DNA of 64,000 nucleotides from JAUMBM01 sp964645715 (GTDB lineage: Bacteria > Bacteroidota > Bacteroidia > Chitinophagales > Saprospiraceae), in assembly GCA_964645715.1 (NCBI GenBank), contig CAZYAO010000018.1:5898-69897 (forward strand), written 5' to 3'. Under the pieces are notes generated by a model. That model was given only the letters and a program-made list of their open reading frames with translations, did no database searches and was not told the DNA's origin. Numbering within the stretch: the first letter of the stretch is position 1; every line of letters starts with the position of its first letter. Of this stretch, positions 27,521-36,604 are shown in pieces. The translations under genes and the position numbers were made by a program.

Positions 27521-27540
27521 ACCCCCCCACAGAAGAGCAG

Positions 27541-28164
27541 CTACCAGGCCTGCCGCCGTGAAAAGGCCTGCCAGTCGGCCGGGGTATCTATGTCGGTTAT
27601 TCCTTCGGGGAAGTCGATGCAGGCAGGGGGGAGGGGAGAGAAATGGTGCATGATGCTCCGGGCGCCCTGCTCGCCTTGCAGTTGGCGGAGGCGGTCGAAG
27701 CAGTCGGCGGTAAAAAGGCAGGGTGTGCCCCAGTTGTTTTCATCGTAGCGGCTGGCCACGGCGGCCTGTCTGCCCTGCTGCTGCAAGTCCAGCAGCGCTT
27801 GTAGGTGTTGTGCCTGCAGCAGGGGCTGGTCGGCGACAGCGATGATGATGGTGGCGGTGGCCGGCTGCTTATGCAGGATGGCCTCGACGCCAAAGGCGAT
27901 GCTGCTGCCCATGCCTTCGGCCCAGCGGCTGTGGAAGAGCGGCTGCAGGGGTAGGGGAGCGAGCAGGGGGGCGACTTCGTCGGCCGCTGCGCCCAGTACG
28001 ACGAACAGCTGCCAGGCGGGGCTCAGCAACTGCTGCGCTACCCGCAGCAGCAGCGGCTGACCGCCCAGCGGCAGCAGCTGCTTGGGCTGTCCGAGGCGGC
28101 GCGAGGCGCCGGCTGCCAGCAGCAGCACGGCCGTATGTTCAGCCGAAGGAGACTGGCCGGCCAT
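27541..28164 (-). CDS. MobA-like nucleotidyltransferase (molybdenum cofactor guanylyl/cytidylyltransferase family)
   Basis: A 207-residue NTP transferase. The N-terminal signature LLLAAGASRRLGQPKQLLPL, then MGSSIAFGV and VADQPLL with the metal-binding Asp place it in the MobA/MocA family. Members attach CMP or GMP to molybdopterin, but this broad group also holds enzymes with other substrates, and no molybdenum genes are nearby. It starts two bases after rbfA and is probably co-transcribed with it. Confidence 0.82.
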   Translation of the reverse strand: MAGQSPSAEHTAVLLLAAGASRRLGQPKQLLPLGGQPLLLRVAQQLLSPAWQLFVVLGAAADEVAPLLAPLPLQPLFHSRWAEGMGSSIAFGVEAILHKQPATATIIIAVADQPLLQAQHLQALLDLQQQGRQAAVASRYDENNWGTPCLFTADCFDRLRQLQGEQGARSIMHHFSPLPPACIDFPEGITDIDTPADWQAFSRRQAW

Positions 28165-28166
28165 GG

Positions 28167-28556
28167 TTATTCTTCTTCCGTACGGTCGTCGCTGCCCATC
28201 TGGTTTTCGGCATGCAGCCGCAGGAAGAGTTCGTCTACCCGGTACATTTCATCCAGGGTGTCATCGAGAAAGAGATAAATGTCCGGCATGCGGCGCAGCT
28301 GCCGCCGCAGGCGCTGTGCCAGCGACTGCTTGAGTCGCGGGAGTTCTTCTTCGAGTTCAAGCAGCACTCCTTGTTTGTGCTCGATGTTGTAGACGCTCAG
28401 GTAGATTTTGGCGTCGTTGAGGTCGGGGGTCATTTTGACCTGGGTGACGGTCACAAAGGGCTCCGATCCATATATATAGGCGCCGATTTCCTGCAGTACC
28501 AGACTAAAATTGCGCTTGACGAGTTCTGCTACCTGCTTTTGGCGTACTGTTTCCAT
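28167..28556 (-). CDS. rbfA: Ribosome-binding factor A
   Basis: RbfA binds the immature 30S subunit and helps 16S rRNA 5' end maturation. The 129-residue product from the ATG at 28556 starts METVRQKQVAELVKRNFSLV and has the single KH-like fold pattern (VTVTQVKMTPDLNDAKIYLS, RLRRQLRRMPDIYLFLDDTL). The long frame upstream (to 28685) lacks family similarity; an in-frame ATG 14 codons earlier is possible. Its end is an acidic tail (DDRTEEE). Confidence 0.92.
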   Translation of the reverse strand: METVRQKQVAELVKRNFSLVLQEIGAYIYGSEPFVTVTQVKMTPDLNDAKIYLSVYNIEHKQGVLLELEEELPRLKQSLAQRLRRQLRRMPDIYLFLDDTLDEMYRVDELFLRLHAENQMGSDDRTEEE

Positions 28557-28710
28557 ATTGTTGTCGTTATTTTGGACCTTTTGGTCCAAGGCCTGCATAA
28601 TAAAGGGCGAAAGTAGTGATTTATGTGTGAACGATAAAATGTGGGTACATAGTTCCCGGCCTGCGGGGGGGATTTTTTCAAACAAAAAACTGCAAGCAGT
28701 GGTTTTTTAT

Positions 28711-28718
28711 TATTTTTG
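28711..28718 (+). promoter_or_regulatory. Candidate -7 element of recG
   Basis: TATTTTTG is an exact TAnnTTTG match 18 bases before the GTG at 28736. If used, it excludes the earlier GTG at 28718 as the start. No -33 match is seen. Confidence 0.35.
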
Positions 28719-28735
28719 TGTGCAATTTGCCGGCT

Positions 28736-30853
28736 GTGAAACCAACAAATCATCTGCTAGATAGCTCCATAGAATTTCTCAAAGGGGTTGGCCCCGCTAA
28801 GGCCCAGCTGCTCAATAAGGAGCTGTCGGTATATACGCTGGGTGATTTGCTGCTGCAATATCCGCATCGGTATATTGACAAGACTAAGTTTCACCGCATT
28901 GCCGATCTCCCGCCCGAGGGCGGGTGGGTGCAGCTGCGGGGCATACTGCGGCGACTCGAAAAGGTAGGTGATGGGCGCAAGCAGCGGCTCACGGGCATCT
29001 TTCGGGATGCGAGCGGGTCGGTCGAACTGGTCTGGTTTAGTGGCATCCACTTCCTCGAGCAGTCGCTCATTGTGGGTCAGGAGTACGTTCTTTATGGTCG
29101 TATCAATGATTTCAACGGGCAGCTGAATATTCCGCATCCGGAGATGGAGGTGGTGAGCGAGGCGAACACGCGGGAGGCTACGGCTTTTGCGCCGGTTTAC
29201 CCCAGCACCGAAAAGCTTAATCAAAAGGGGCTGGACGCGCGTGCGCGTCGCCGCATGATGCAGAGCCTGCTGGAGCGGCTGGAGCCTGCTCACTTGCCTG
29301 AAATGCTGCCGGACTACCTCTGCGAGCAGCTGCAGCTGCCCGACCGTTTTACGGCTTTGCGCCACATTCATTTTCCTTCCCGGCAGGAGGAGCTCGATGC
29401 TGCCCGCTTTCGCCTCAAGTTTGAGGAGCTTTTTTTGCTGCAGCTGCGACTGCTACAGCTCAACCGCCGCCGGCGGGAGGTGATTATTGGCTACGCATTT
29501 GATAAGATCGGGGAGAATTTCAACCGTTTTTTTCATGAAGTACTGCCTTTCCCGCTGACCAATGCCCAGAAGCGGGTGCTGCGGGAAATACGCCGCGATC
29601 TGGGCAGCAGTCGGCAGATGAACCGCCTGCTGCAGGGGGATGTGGGCAGTGGTAAGACGGTCGTGGGGCTCATGAGTATGCTCATGGCCATCGACAATGG
29701 TTTTCAGGCATGCCTGATGGCGCCGACGGAGATTCTGGCGCAACAGCATTTTCTGGGGATTAGTGAGCTGGCAGCGCCGCTCGGTCTGCGGGTGGCTTTC
29801 CTTTCGGGCAGTGTAAAGGGTAAGGCGCGCAAAGAGGTACTGCAGGGGCTGGCGGCGGGTGATATCCATATACTCATTGGTACGCATGCGCTCATAGAGC
29901 CTGCAGTGGTGTTTCACCGCCTGGGCCTCGCGATCATCGACGAACAACACCGGTTTGGGGTGGAGCAACGGGCCAAATTGTGGGCCAAGAGCAATCCTTA
30001 TCCGCCCCATATTCTCATCATGACGGCTACGCCTATCCCGCGCACACTGGCGATGACCCTCTACGGCGACCTCGATGTGTCGGTCATCGATGAGCTGCCG
30101 CCCGGCCGCAAACCTATAAAAACGGTGCACTATACGGAGCACCATCGCAGTCGGGTGCTGGGTTTTATGCGTGAGCAGATTGCTGTTGGCCGACAGGTGT
30201 ATGTTGTCTATCCGCTCATTGAGGAGAATGAAAAACTTGATCTGCTGGCGCTCGAACAGGGTTATGAGGCGATCTGCCGCGATTTTCCGCCGCCCGACTA
30301 TCAGGTGAGTATCGTCCATGGGCGTATGAAGGCTGCCGACAAGGAGTATGAGATGCAGCGCTTCAAAAGGGGGGAAACACATATTATGGTGGCTACGACG
30401 GTCATAGAGGTAGGGGTCAATGTGCCCAATGCCAGCGTGATGATTATTGAAAATACGGAGCGCTTCGGGCTTTCGCAGCTGCACCAGCTGCGGGGGCGTG
30501 TGGGCCGGGGCGCCGAGCAGTCATTCTGTATCCTTCTGTCGGGTTTCAAACTCAGTCAGGACAGCCGCGAGCGTATACAGACCATGGTACGCACCAACAA
30601 TGGTTTTGAAATCGCCGAAGCCGACCTGCGGCTGCGGGGGCCGGGCAATCTGGATGGTACCCAGCAGAGCGGGCTGCTCAATCTGCGCATTGCCGATCTG
30701 GCACGCGATGGTCAGCTGGTGCAACTGGCGCGCGAGTGGGCGCAGCAACTGCTGGATGCCGATCCGGCGCTTTCATCCCCCCAGCATCAGCTGCTGGGCG
30801 CGTATCTCGAACTGTATTTCAACAAAGTGAAGGGCTGGGGGCGGATTAGCTGA
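28736..30853 (+). CDS. recG: ATP-dependent DNA helicase RecG
   Basis: RecG remodels stalled forks and branched DNA. The 705-residue product has the N-terminal wedge/OB domain, a Walker A (GDVGSGKT, about residue 301-308), DEQH box (IIDEQHRFG, about 401), TATPIPRTLAM, and the C-terminal helicase motifs TVIEVGVNVPNA and QLRGRVGRG, followed by the TRG region (LRGPGNLDGTQQSG). I prefer GTG 28736 as the start; a GTG six codons earlier overlaps a promoter-like element. The stop codon lies in the first unit of a tandem repeat. Confidence 0.96.
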   Translation: MKPTNHLLDSSIEFLKGVGPAKAQLLNKELSVYTLGDLLLQYPHRYIDKTKFHRIADLPPEGGWVQLRGILRRLEKVGDGRKQRLTGIFRDASGSVELVWFSGIHFLEQSLIVGQEYVLYGRINDFNGQLNIPHPEMEVVSEANTREATAFAPVYPSTEKLNQKGLDARARRRMMQSLLERLEPAHLPEMLPDYLCEQLQLPDRFTALRHIHFPSRQEELDAARFRLKFEELFLLQLRLLQLNRRRREVIIGYAFDKIGENFNRFFHEVLPFPLTNAQKRVLREIRRDLGSSRQMNRLLQGDVGSGKTVVGLMSMLMAIDNGFQACLMAPTEILAQQHFLGISELAAPLGLRVAFLSGSVKGKARKEVLQGLAAGDIHILIGTHALIEPAVVFHRLGLAIIDEQHRFGVEQRAKLWAKSNPYPPHILIMTATPIPRTLAMTLYGDLDVSVIDELPPGRKPIKTVHYTEHHRSRVLGFMREQIAVGRQVYVVYPLIEENEKLDLLALEQGYEAICRDFPPPDYQVSIVHGRMKAADKEYEMQRFKRGETHIMVATTVIEVGVNVPNASVMIIENTERFGLSQLHQLRGRVGRGAEQSFCILLSGFKLSQDSRERIQTMVRTNNGFEIAEADLRLRGPGNLDGTQQSGLLNLRIADLARDGQLVQLAREWAQQLLDADPALSSPQHQLLGAYLELYFNKVKGWGRIS

Positions 30854-31035
30854 GGTGCATGTTGTGTGAGTATTTCTGTTAGATGTGGGCGTACCAGCTG
30901 AGGTGCATGTTGTGTGAGTGCTTCTGTTAGATGCACGCGTCGGGCGTACCAGCTGCGATACCTGCTGTGTGAGCGTTTCTGTTCGATGTACGCGTCGGGC
31001 GTACCAGCGGATGCTTCTGCACACTCTGTGACTTG
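30849..31035. repeat. Degenerate tandem repeat, about 55-59 bp, three units
   Basis: Three imperfect units (from about 30849, 30891 and 30950, with a partial fourth) share GTACCAGCTG, then TGTTGTGTGAG, TTTCTGTT and GATG. The second and third also share ACGCGTCGGGC. The first unit covers the recG stop codon. There is no coding logic in the repeat. Confidence 0.75.
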
Positions 31036-31063
31036 TGTCACCAAGCCTTGCCTGCCAGCCGCC

Positions 31064-31071
31064 TACCTTTG
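31064..31071 (+). promoter_or_regulatory. Candidate -7 element of the rhodanese gene
   Basis: TACCTTTG is an exact TAnnTTTG match 22 bases before the ATG at 31094. The -33 region is weak (TTG 13 bases upstream). Confidence 0.4.
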
Positions 31072-31093
31072 TGGCTGTAAAATCAAACCAACC

Positions 31094-31402
31094 ATGTTCG
31101 GATTTCTCAAGCGCCTTTTTGGCAACAACAGCGACCAACTGACCGATTTCATCAGCCGCGGGGCGGTCATTCTCGATGTACGCACCCCTGCCGAGTTTAA
31201 AGCCGGCCACGTACCCAAGGCAGTCAATATCCCGCTCGACCAGGTGCAGGCCAAAATCAATACCATCAAGGGCTATAATAAGCCAGTCATCACTTGCTGC
31301 GCCTCCGGTGCCCGCAGTGGTGCCGCTGCCGGTATCCTTCGCTCAGCGGGTATAGAAGTAATCAATGGCGGCTCCTGGCAGTCGGTGAATGCATTGGTAT
31401 AA
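31094..31402 (+). CDS. Single-domain rhodanese-like sulfurtransferase
   Basis: A 102-residue cytoplasmic rhodanese domain, with IDVRTPAEFKAGHVPKAVNIPL-like elements and the active-site loop C69-A-S-G-A-R74 preceded by another Cys at 68. Such proteins carry persulfide sulfur for thiol or cyanide chemistry. The start at 31094 follows a promoter-like element; the longer upstream frame runs through the tandem repeat and is not credible. Confidence 0.88.
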   Translation: MFGFLKRLFGNNSDQLTDFISRGAVILDVRTPAEFKAGHVPKAVNIPLDQVQAKINTIKGYNKPVITCCASGARSGAAAGILRSAGIEVINGGSWQSVNALV

Positions 31403-31713
31403 TACTATAATTTTTTTGGGTGGCCCATGCCACCAAAAAAATGTCAGGCAACAGTGGCGTCAGCCACAAAAAAAACATTTGGCAACAGTGGCGGCGANNN
31501 NNNNNNNNNNNNNNNNNNNNNNNNNNNNNNNNNNNNNNNNNNNNNNNNNNNNNNNNNNNNNNNNNNNNNNNNNNNNNNNNNNNNNNNNNNNNNNNNNGTC
31601 AGGCAACAGTGGCGTCAGCCACAAAAAAAACATTTGGCAACAGTGGCGGCGACAGCCGCCACTGTTGTACAACGTTTTTGGGTGGCGTCAGCCACCCAAA
31701 AACATCCCCCCCC
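31403..31713. other. Convergent intergenic region with hairpin array and gap
   Basis: Between the rhodanese and TonB receptor genes. It contains several hairpins: 31411-31424/31429-31441 (one bulge), 31638-31650/31655-31667 (13 bp, loop GACA) and 31674-31686/31691-31703 (13 bp, loop GTCA), plus GTGGC-GTCA-GCCAC units. Stems are GTGGC/GGCGGC-based with flanking T and A runs, similar to the array at 4275-4420. Confidence 0.7.
31443..31652. repeat. 55-bp exact direct repeat flanking a 100-N gap (assembly artefact)
   Basis: Bases 31443-31497 equal 31598-31652 exactly with 100 Ns between. The gap falls inside an array of hairpins, which explains the assembly break. Confidence 0.88.
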
Positions 31714-34104
31714 TTACTCCCCTAAAGCAATTTTAACCCCCACAAAAACCGTACGTGGCCGCCCAGGCCCGTACACATAGCCCGCATCCCGCTCAGCACC
31801 CCTGTCGAGGTCCTGCTGGTAGCTGTCAAAAAGGTTGTGCACACCGGCGGTAAGCTGCAGCTGGTAGTCGTCGTGCAGGCTGAATCGCCACGCGAGCCGA
31901 AATCCCAGCTCCATGAAGGCCGCAGAGGTTTTTATAATGGTGTACTCATTGCCGGGATCGATGACGTGAGCCAGCTGCATGGGACCGGTATAGACGCCCG
32001 TCAGACTGGCATCGAAAGCGGCTACAGGCTGCCAGCTGGCGGTGAAAAAGCCGTATGCATTGGGGTTGCGCAGCAGCTGCCGGGTGCTGGTGATGCTGTC
32101 GGCATTGCCGGCATCGGGGGTCTCGGGCGACCACAACTCGAGCGGTTCATCATAGTGGGCCGACTGCAGGGTGAAGCCCGTCTGTAGCTGCCACTGCCGG
32201 CCATAGGCGGCGTTGAGCTCTATGTTTAGCCCCTGCACCACTGCTCCGCTGCCATTTTGCTTGTTGATGATGGCTACACCATTGGGCAGCTCCCGGGGGT
32301 TGACGGTGACAAACGGATTCTGCAGGCGATTGTAAAAGCCGTCGACCACCAGTTTCCACTCAATGGCTTCGCGGCGGTAGGTATAGTCTACAGAGGCGTT
32401 GAAGCTGCGCGAACGCTCGGCCTGCAGCTCCGGGGACAGCAGCACAAAGCGGGCAGCGCCGCCGACCGTTTCTATATGAAGGTCTTCGTCGAAAGCCTGG
32501 GGAGCACGGTAGCCTTCGGCATAGGAAGTGCGAAAGGAAAGATAGCGGCTGGGGCTGTATTTGGCGGTGAAGCGCGGTACAAATACGGGTAGAATGCGGT
32601 CGTTGCGCAGGCTGAAGCTGCTAAAATCGTAATCGCCCTCTAGTCGCACCCTGTCCAGCCGGCTGCCCAGCAGCAGACTCCATTTTTCGTCCGGTGCCCA
32701 CTGCAACTGCAGGTAATTGCCCCACACACCTACGCGCTGGCGGATGCTGCGCGCATAACCAGGCATGCGGTCGTCAACCCGGTTGTACTGCAGCTCCGCG
32801 CCGCCGATGAGGCTCCAGGCCTGCCCTAGTTCGGCTGCATACTGCAGGCCTGTTACACTGGCCAGATCCTCTGACTGCCCGTAGGCGCGCAGCGCCAGCA
32901 GGTCAGTAGCCGTCAGGCTGTCGCCTTCAGCCAGCACCCGGCCGCCAGCGCCATAGTAACTGTCGCGCAGGGTAGTCTGCAGGGCGGTGTAGACGGCAAG
33001 TTTACGCTTTTGGTCGCGGCTGTAGCGCTCGTAGTTGATGCCGCCGCTCACAATGTTGTGCTGCAGTTGCTCAGCTACCCGTGCCTGGTGCGGCGGCAGC
33101 TCAAAATCACTGCCCCCCCTGCGAAATTCATCAATCAGGAATAAATTGACAGACAGGCGACTGCGCTCGTCGGGCTTCAGAAAGGCCGTCATGCCCAAGG
33201 TGCTGTTGCGGATTTCGGTCAGCTCCGAAAACCCGTCGTCGTTGGCATCCCACGGCTGGCGATTGCGGCGAAAGGCAAAAAAACTGATGCCTTTGTCCAG
33301 CGACTCTGCTACGATGCTGCCGTTGAGCTGCAGCGATTGGTCGGGCTGCCCGCCCCGCAGCACGGCCAGGTTAGAGGCTACCGACAGGCTGTTGGCTACA
33401 GGGTCTTTGGTGATGATGTTGATGGTGCCGGCAATGGCGTTGCCGCCATAGAGCACGGAGCCGCCACCGCGGACAACCTCCACTCGCTCAATCATGTTGG
33501 CCGGAATCATCTCCAGACCGTACACACCGGCGAGCGCAGAGAAAATGGCCCGGCCGTCAATGAGAATCTGCGAGTAAGGACCGTCCAGCCCGTTCATGCG
33601 CACCTGCGTAAACCCACAGTTCTGGCAGTTATTTTCGAGCCGCAGGCCCGGAGAGAAATTGAGCCCCTCGGCCAGACTCACCGACTGGCTGCGCTCGAAA
33701 AGGCGACTGCTAATGCGGCTGACGATGACGGGTGCCTGGTAGATGGGCAGACTGCTGCGGGTGGCCGACACGACCACAGCGTCCAGACCGAGCACATCAT
33801 TTTCCATGACCACGTCCCAGTGCTTCTCTTCACCAGCCTGCAGAATGAAGGTGTGCTGCTGGCTGCGGTAGCCCAGAAAGCTAATCTCTACTACAATAGG
33901 CTGCCCTGCTGGTACAGACAGTCGGAAGTGGCCATTTTCGTCCGTTACGCTGCCGCCGCGCAGTGAAGGACTGCTGATATTGACGCCTGCCAGTGGTCCG
34001 CCGGCGTCGCGTATATGACCGCTAAGCGAGGCCGTAGCGCCGGTCTGAGCAGTCGTTGTGTAGGTACACAGGAGTAGTGCAAACAGGTAAAAAACGTTTC
34101 TCAT
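31714..34104 (-). CDS. TonB-dependent receptor, probably for a metal ion or complex
   Basis: An outer-membrane receptor of 796 residues starting at the ATG at 34104 with a clear signal peptide (NVFYLFALLLCTYTTTAQ). A carboxypeptidase-like domain (LSGHIRDAGGPLAGVNISSP) is followed by a plug containing NNCQNCGFTQVRMNGLDG and IERVEVVRGGGSVLYGGNAI, then the barrel. The plug CxxC pair might contact a metal. It is the second gene after MerC, behind a palindromic operator, so I infer metal acquisition. Substrate unproven. Confidence 0.9.
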   Translation of the reverse strand: MRNVFYLFALLLCTYTTTAQTGATASLSGHIRDAGGPLAGVNISSPSLRGGSVTDENGHFRLSVPAGQPIVVEISFLGYRSQQHTFILQAGEEKHWDVVMENDVLGLDAVVVSATRSSLPIYQAPVIVSRISSRLFERSQSVSLAEGLNFSPGLRLENNCQNCGFTQVRMNGLDGPYSQILIDGRAIFSALAGVYGLEMIPANMIERVEVVRGGGSVLYGGNAIAGTINIITKDPVANSLSVASNLAVLRGGQPDQSLQLNGSIVAESLDKGISFFAFRRNRQPWDANDDGFSELTEIRNSTLGMTAFLKPDERSRLSVNLFLIDEFRRGGSDFELPPHQARVAEQLQHNIVSGGINYERYSRDQKRKLAVYTALQTTLRDSYYGAGGRVLAEGDSLTATDLLALRAYGQSEDLASVTGLQYAAELGQAWSLIGGAELQYNRVDDRMPGYARSIRQRVGVWGNYLQLQWAPDEKWSLLLGSRLDRVRLEGDYDFSSFSLRNDRILPVFVPRFTAKYSPSRYLSFRTSYAEGYRAPQAFDEDLHIETVGGAARFVLLSPELQAERSRSFNASVDYTYRREAIEWKLVVDGFYNRLQNPFVTVNPRELPNGVAIINKQNGSGAVVQGLNIELNAAYGRQWQLQTGFTLQSAHYDEPLELWSPETPDAGNADSITSTRQLLRNPNAYGFFTASWQPVAAFDASLTGVYTGPMQLAHVIDPGNEYTIIKTSAAFMELGFRLAWRFSLHDDYQLQLTAGVHNLFDSYQQDLDRGAERDAGYVYGPGRPRTVFVGVKIALGE

Positions 34105-34163
34105 GTAGTGCTGTGTTTGGCTGTTGGCAGGCAGCAGGGAGGAGAAAAACGTTTCGACAGCTA

Positions 34164-34550
34164 CTATACCGCGCAGCTGCGTGCGCTGCGCATGTTGAGA
34201 TAGTGCGCAATGACGAGTCCAACCGAGCCACCGTATAGCAGAACATCCGAAAAGATGTTGTGTTCGCTTTCCAAAAATATCCCCGCTCCAAAGGCTGCCA
34301 GTGAGGCCCACAGCCCCAGTCGTATGCCCCGCGAGTCGCTGCTGCGCGAAGAAGACCAGACTGCCAGCAGGGCGAGCGCGAAGAACAGGTAGTGCCAGCC
34401 GGATTGTTCGTGGTGGTGGTGATCAGCAACAACAGCACCCGCCAGCAACGGCTGCAGCAGGAACAGCAGGGGCGCTGCCGAGCAGTGTATCAGGCAGGCA
34501 ACGGAAGCTGCCATGCCCATCCAGTCCGATTTTTTAGCTTCGTGCGCCAA
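34164..34550 (-). CDS. MerC domain-containing membrane protein
   Basis: A 128-residue inner-membrane protein with four predicted membrane segments and the MerC motif SVACLIHCSAAPLLF (Cys pair in the first segment). A His-rich loop, DHHHHEQ, lies between segments two and three. MerC proteins were described as mercuric-ion transporters; in Bacteroidota they often sit with metal-uptake genes and no mer operon. It precedes the TonB receptor by 59 bases and is the first gene behind the palindrome-bearing promoter. I infer zinc or another soft metal. Confidence 0.85.
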   Translation of the reverse strand: MAHEAKKSDWMGMAASVACLIHCSAAPLLFLLQPLLAGAVVADHHHHEQSGWHYLFFALALLAVWSSSRSSDSRGIRLGLWASLAAFGAGIFLESEHNIFSDVLLYGGSVGLVIAHYLNMRSARSCAV

Positions 34551-34586
34551 GGTTATTCGTGCTTTGTCGATGAAAACGCATAGAGA

Positions 34587-34607
34587 TGCAACATTGTTGC
34601 AAATATA
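34587..34607 (-). promoter_or_regulatory. MerC-TonB promoter with 15-bp palindromic operator (Zur/Fur-like)
   Basis: On the minus strand TATATTTG (34607-34600) fits the -7 consensus. It overlaps a perfect palindrome TGCAAC-ATT-GTTGCA (34587-34601) that would cover the transcription start. Size, spacing and location suit a Fur-family repressor such as Zur. The regulator gene is not in the window. Confidence 0.5.
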
Positions 34608-34646
34608 GAAAGTTTTTGTGAAAATATTCTAGGGTAAGAAAAGCTT

Positions 34647-36080
34647 TCATAGCGCTTGGATTCGCAAACGCAACCAGCCGATGAAGTAAATACCATCACT
34701 TTGTTCGGCAATTTGCAGGAGCCGCTGCTTTTGCCGGGCTGAAATGGTTGCATGTCGCTGCTGGAGGCGCATGATTTTTCGGACCAGCCTGATGAAAAGC
34801 AAATAGCCATTCTTGCGGTTTTGGGTGAGCAGCTGGCTTTTCCACAAGTGGCGCTCAAAATTGCGCATCCAGCTTTCGGGCAGGTGGGCGTCGTTGAGCA
34901 GCAAAAAATGGTAGTCGTAGCCCAGTCGTATTTGCAGACTGCGGAGGCGCAGGTCAAGGGGACCGTTGTTGTAAGGGATTTGCTGGAGCAGCGTCAGACT
35001 CTGTTCATACAGGGGGACTTCCCGGGTGTTAACTGCCTGCTGATACAGTAGCAGCGCCTGGCACCAGTGAAGGGTATAATCGCGTTCACTGGCTGGCAGG
35101 AAAGGGTAATGGGTGTCCATGAATAATTTTACCCAGACTTCCTGCCCGGCCATGAGTGCAGCCACCACAATATTGCTGAACCGAATGCTGGTTATCTGTT
35201 GCCACTCTATGAAGTAGTGGTTTGACAGGCCGTAAAGGTGCAGCTGGTGCAGCTGCCAGATGAAAGATTCATCGCCGGCGGTTGCTCGTCGGCCGGCAAA
35301 ATTGAGCATCATTTTAAAAATGATGTGTGCTTCGAAAGATGGGAGTTGCTGCTGCTGTTCCTGAAATCGGTCGAACAACTGTCTGAAACTTTCGGCCGTA
35401 TGGACTGTCTGACCGAGTTGGCGGCAGTCAAGTAGCAACTGCAGGCTGGCAGGCGGACTGTCAGTCGTGTTGAAGGGATAGCGGTCAGGCGACTGCAGCA
35501 GTTGTTGCCGCACAGCCAGTTCTCCCTCATACACCTCCCGGCACAACTGGCTGCCCAGCTTTTCATAGCGCAGTGCCTTTTGCAGCAGCAGCAGGCTGCC
35601 GAGCTCGTACTTATCGGTCTCGGGGTGAAAATAGAGATCGTGGCAGAGGCGGTGAAGTCTGGCGTACTCGTGCATGCCTTTGTCGGGCTGCTGCTCCAGT
35701 TTGTTGAGTAGTCTGAAGCTTTCCTCTCGAAAGAGTTCATAGCAGCCCGCTCGTTGGCCATAAGCTGCAAGGAGAAGGTTGACTGCCAGGGGCTTGTCAA
35801 GGGTTAGGGTCTGCTGCATGAGCATGGCCTCCAACTGGCGGGAGAGCTGGCTTATGAGGTCGCGTATCCGCACTGCGTTGTACGTCTGGCCGGGGAATAT
35901 CACCGCACTGAGCGATTGGCGGTCAATAGCTGTTCCGGGTTCCTGTAGCAGGAGGTAGTCCAGTAATTTACCTACAACGGCGTTTTGAGGGGTGTTTTTT
36001 TGCACCAGCCAGCGGCGTAATTCACGCTTTTCAGCCGCCGTAAGTACGCTTATCTGTCGGATTAGTTTTAGTGAAGCCAT
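34647..36080 (-). CDS. Uncharacterised large alpha-helical protein
   Basis: A 477-residue protein with no signal peptide and no membrane segment. It is Leu- and Gln-rich and almost certainly all-helical. The N-terminus (LTAAEKRELRRWLVQKNTP...VVGKLLDYLLLQEP) has the layout of a Bacteroidota family of long helical proteins without known function, possibly TPR-like solenoids. No catalytic motif is visible. It stands alone between the MerC promoter and a long intergenic region. Confidence 0.7.
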   Translation of the reverse strand: MASLKLIRQISVLTAAEKRELRRWLVQKNTPQNAVVGKLLDYLLLQEPGTAIDRQSLSAVIFPGQTYNAVRIRDLISQLSRQLEAMLMQQTLTLDKPLAVNLLLAAYGQRAGCYELFREESFRLLNKLEQQPDKGMHEYARLHRLCHDLYFHPETDKYELGSLLLLQKALRYEKLGSQLCREVYEGELAVRQQLLQSPDRYPFNTTDSPPASLQLLLDCRQLGQTVHTAESFRQLFDRFQEQQQQLPSFEAHIIFKMMLNFAGRRATAGDESFIWQLHQLHLYGLSNHYFIEWQQITSIRFSNIVVAALMAGQEVWVKLFMDTHYPFLPASERDYTLHWCQALLLYQQAVNTREVPLYEQSLTLLQQIPYNNGPLDLRLRSLQIRLGYDYHFLLLNDAHLPESWMRNFERHLWKSQLLTQNRKNGYLLFIRLVRKIMRLQQRHATISARQKQRLLQIAEQSDGIYFIGWLRLRIQAL

Positions 36081-36604
36081 ACAGGTTCGATTTGTACAAA
36101 TGCTGTAATGTGTACAAATTGGGTGAGGTTTTTTATATATAGCTGTTTGACAGTTGTTTGTGATGTAAGGATGTACGTAAACTGCGCATAACTAGGCAGA
36201 TACACTTGCGGTTGTAGGAAGGTGGCCTCCCGTCGGCTACAAAATAAAGAATACTGGTTCAAAAAAAGTAAGAATAAAGCAAAGATTATCAGATGATAAT
36301 AGTCAAGAACATTCCTACAAATTACCATTTGATGTACTAATAATGGCTACTGTGCATATGTCTGCGCTACAGCTATACTTCTAACAGCAGCGCCGCTTGC
36401 AGCGGCCGTCACGACATTGTTGACTGCCGTCACGAACCGATTACGGGTCTCCCCCCGACGGCTACAGTGCTAAAAATCGACTTTTTTAAGCACTACAACT
36501 ACTCAAATTATGGACTTGCAGTCAGGTAACTGCTTGTGCTACATTTACCAAAAAACAGGAAAAAATAACCGAACAGGCTCACAAAATGACCAAATACAGC
36601 CGAA
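36081..36604. other. Long divergent intergenic region before the LytTR gene
   Basis: About 524 bases. The left part is AT-rich and contains repeated TTTGTACAAAT-like words near 36095-36120. The right part has a small CCGCT/AGCGG inverted repeat (36393-36405) and a doubled CCGTCACGA. TACATTTA with TTG 21 bases upstream, near 36513-36545, is a weak promoter candidate for the LytTR gene. Confidence 0.4.

Noticed and set aside
30849..31035. CRISPR array at the repeats behind recG
   Set aside because: Units are contiguous and degenerate without spacers between conserved repeats, and no cas genes are present.
30773..31210. Leftward frame through the tandem repeat behind recG
   Set aside because: Its pseudo-periodic protein only mirrors the DNA repeat.
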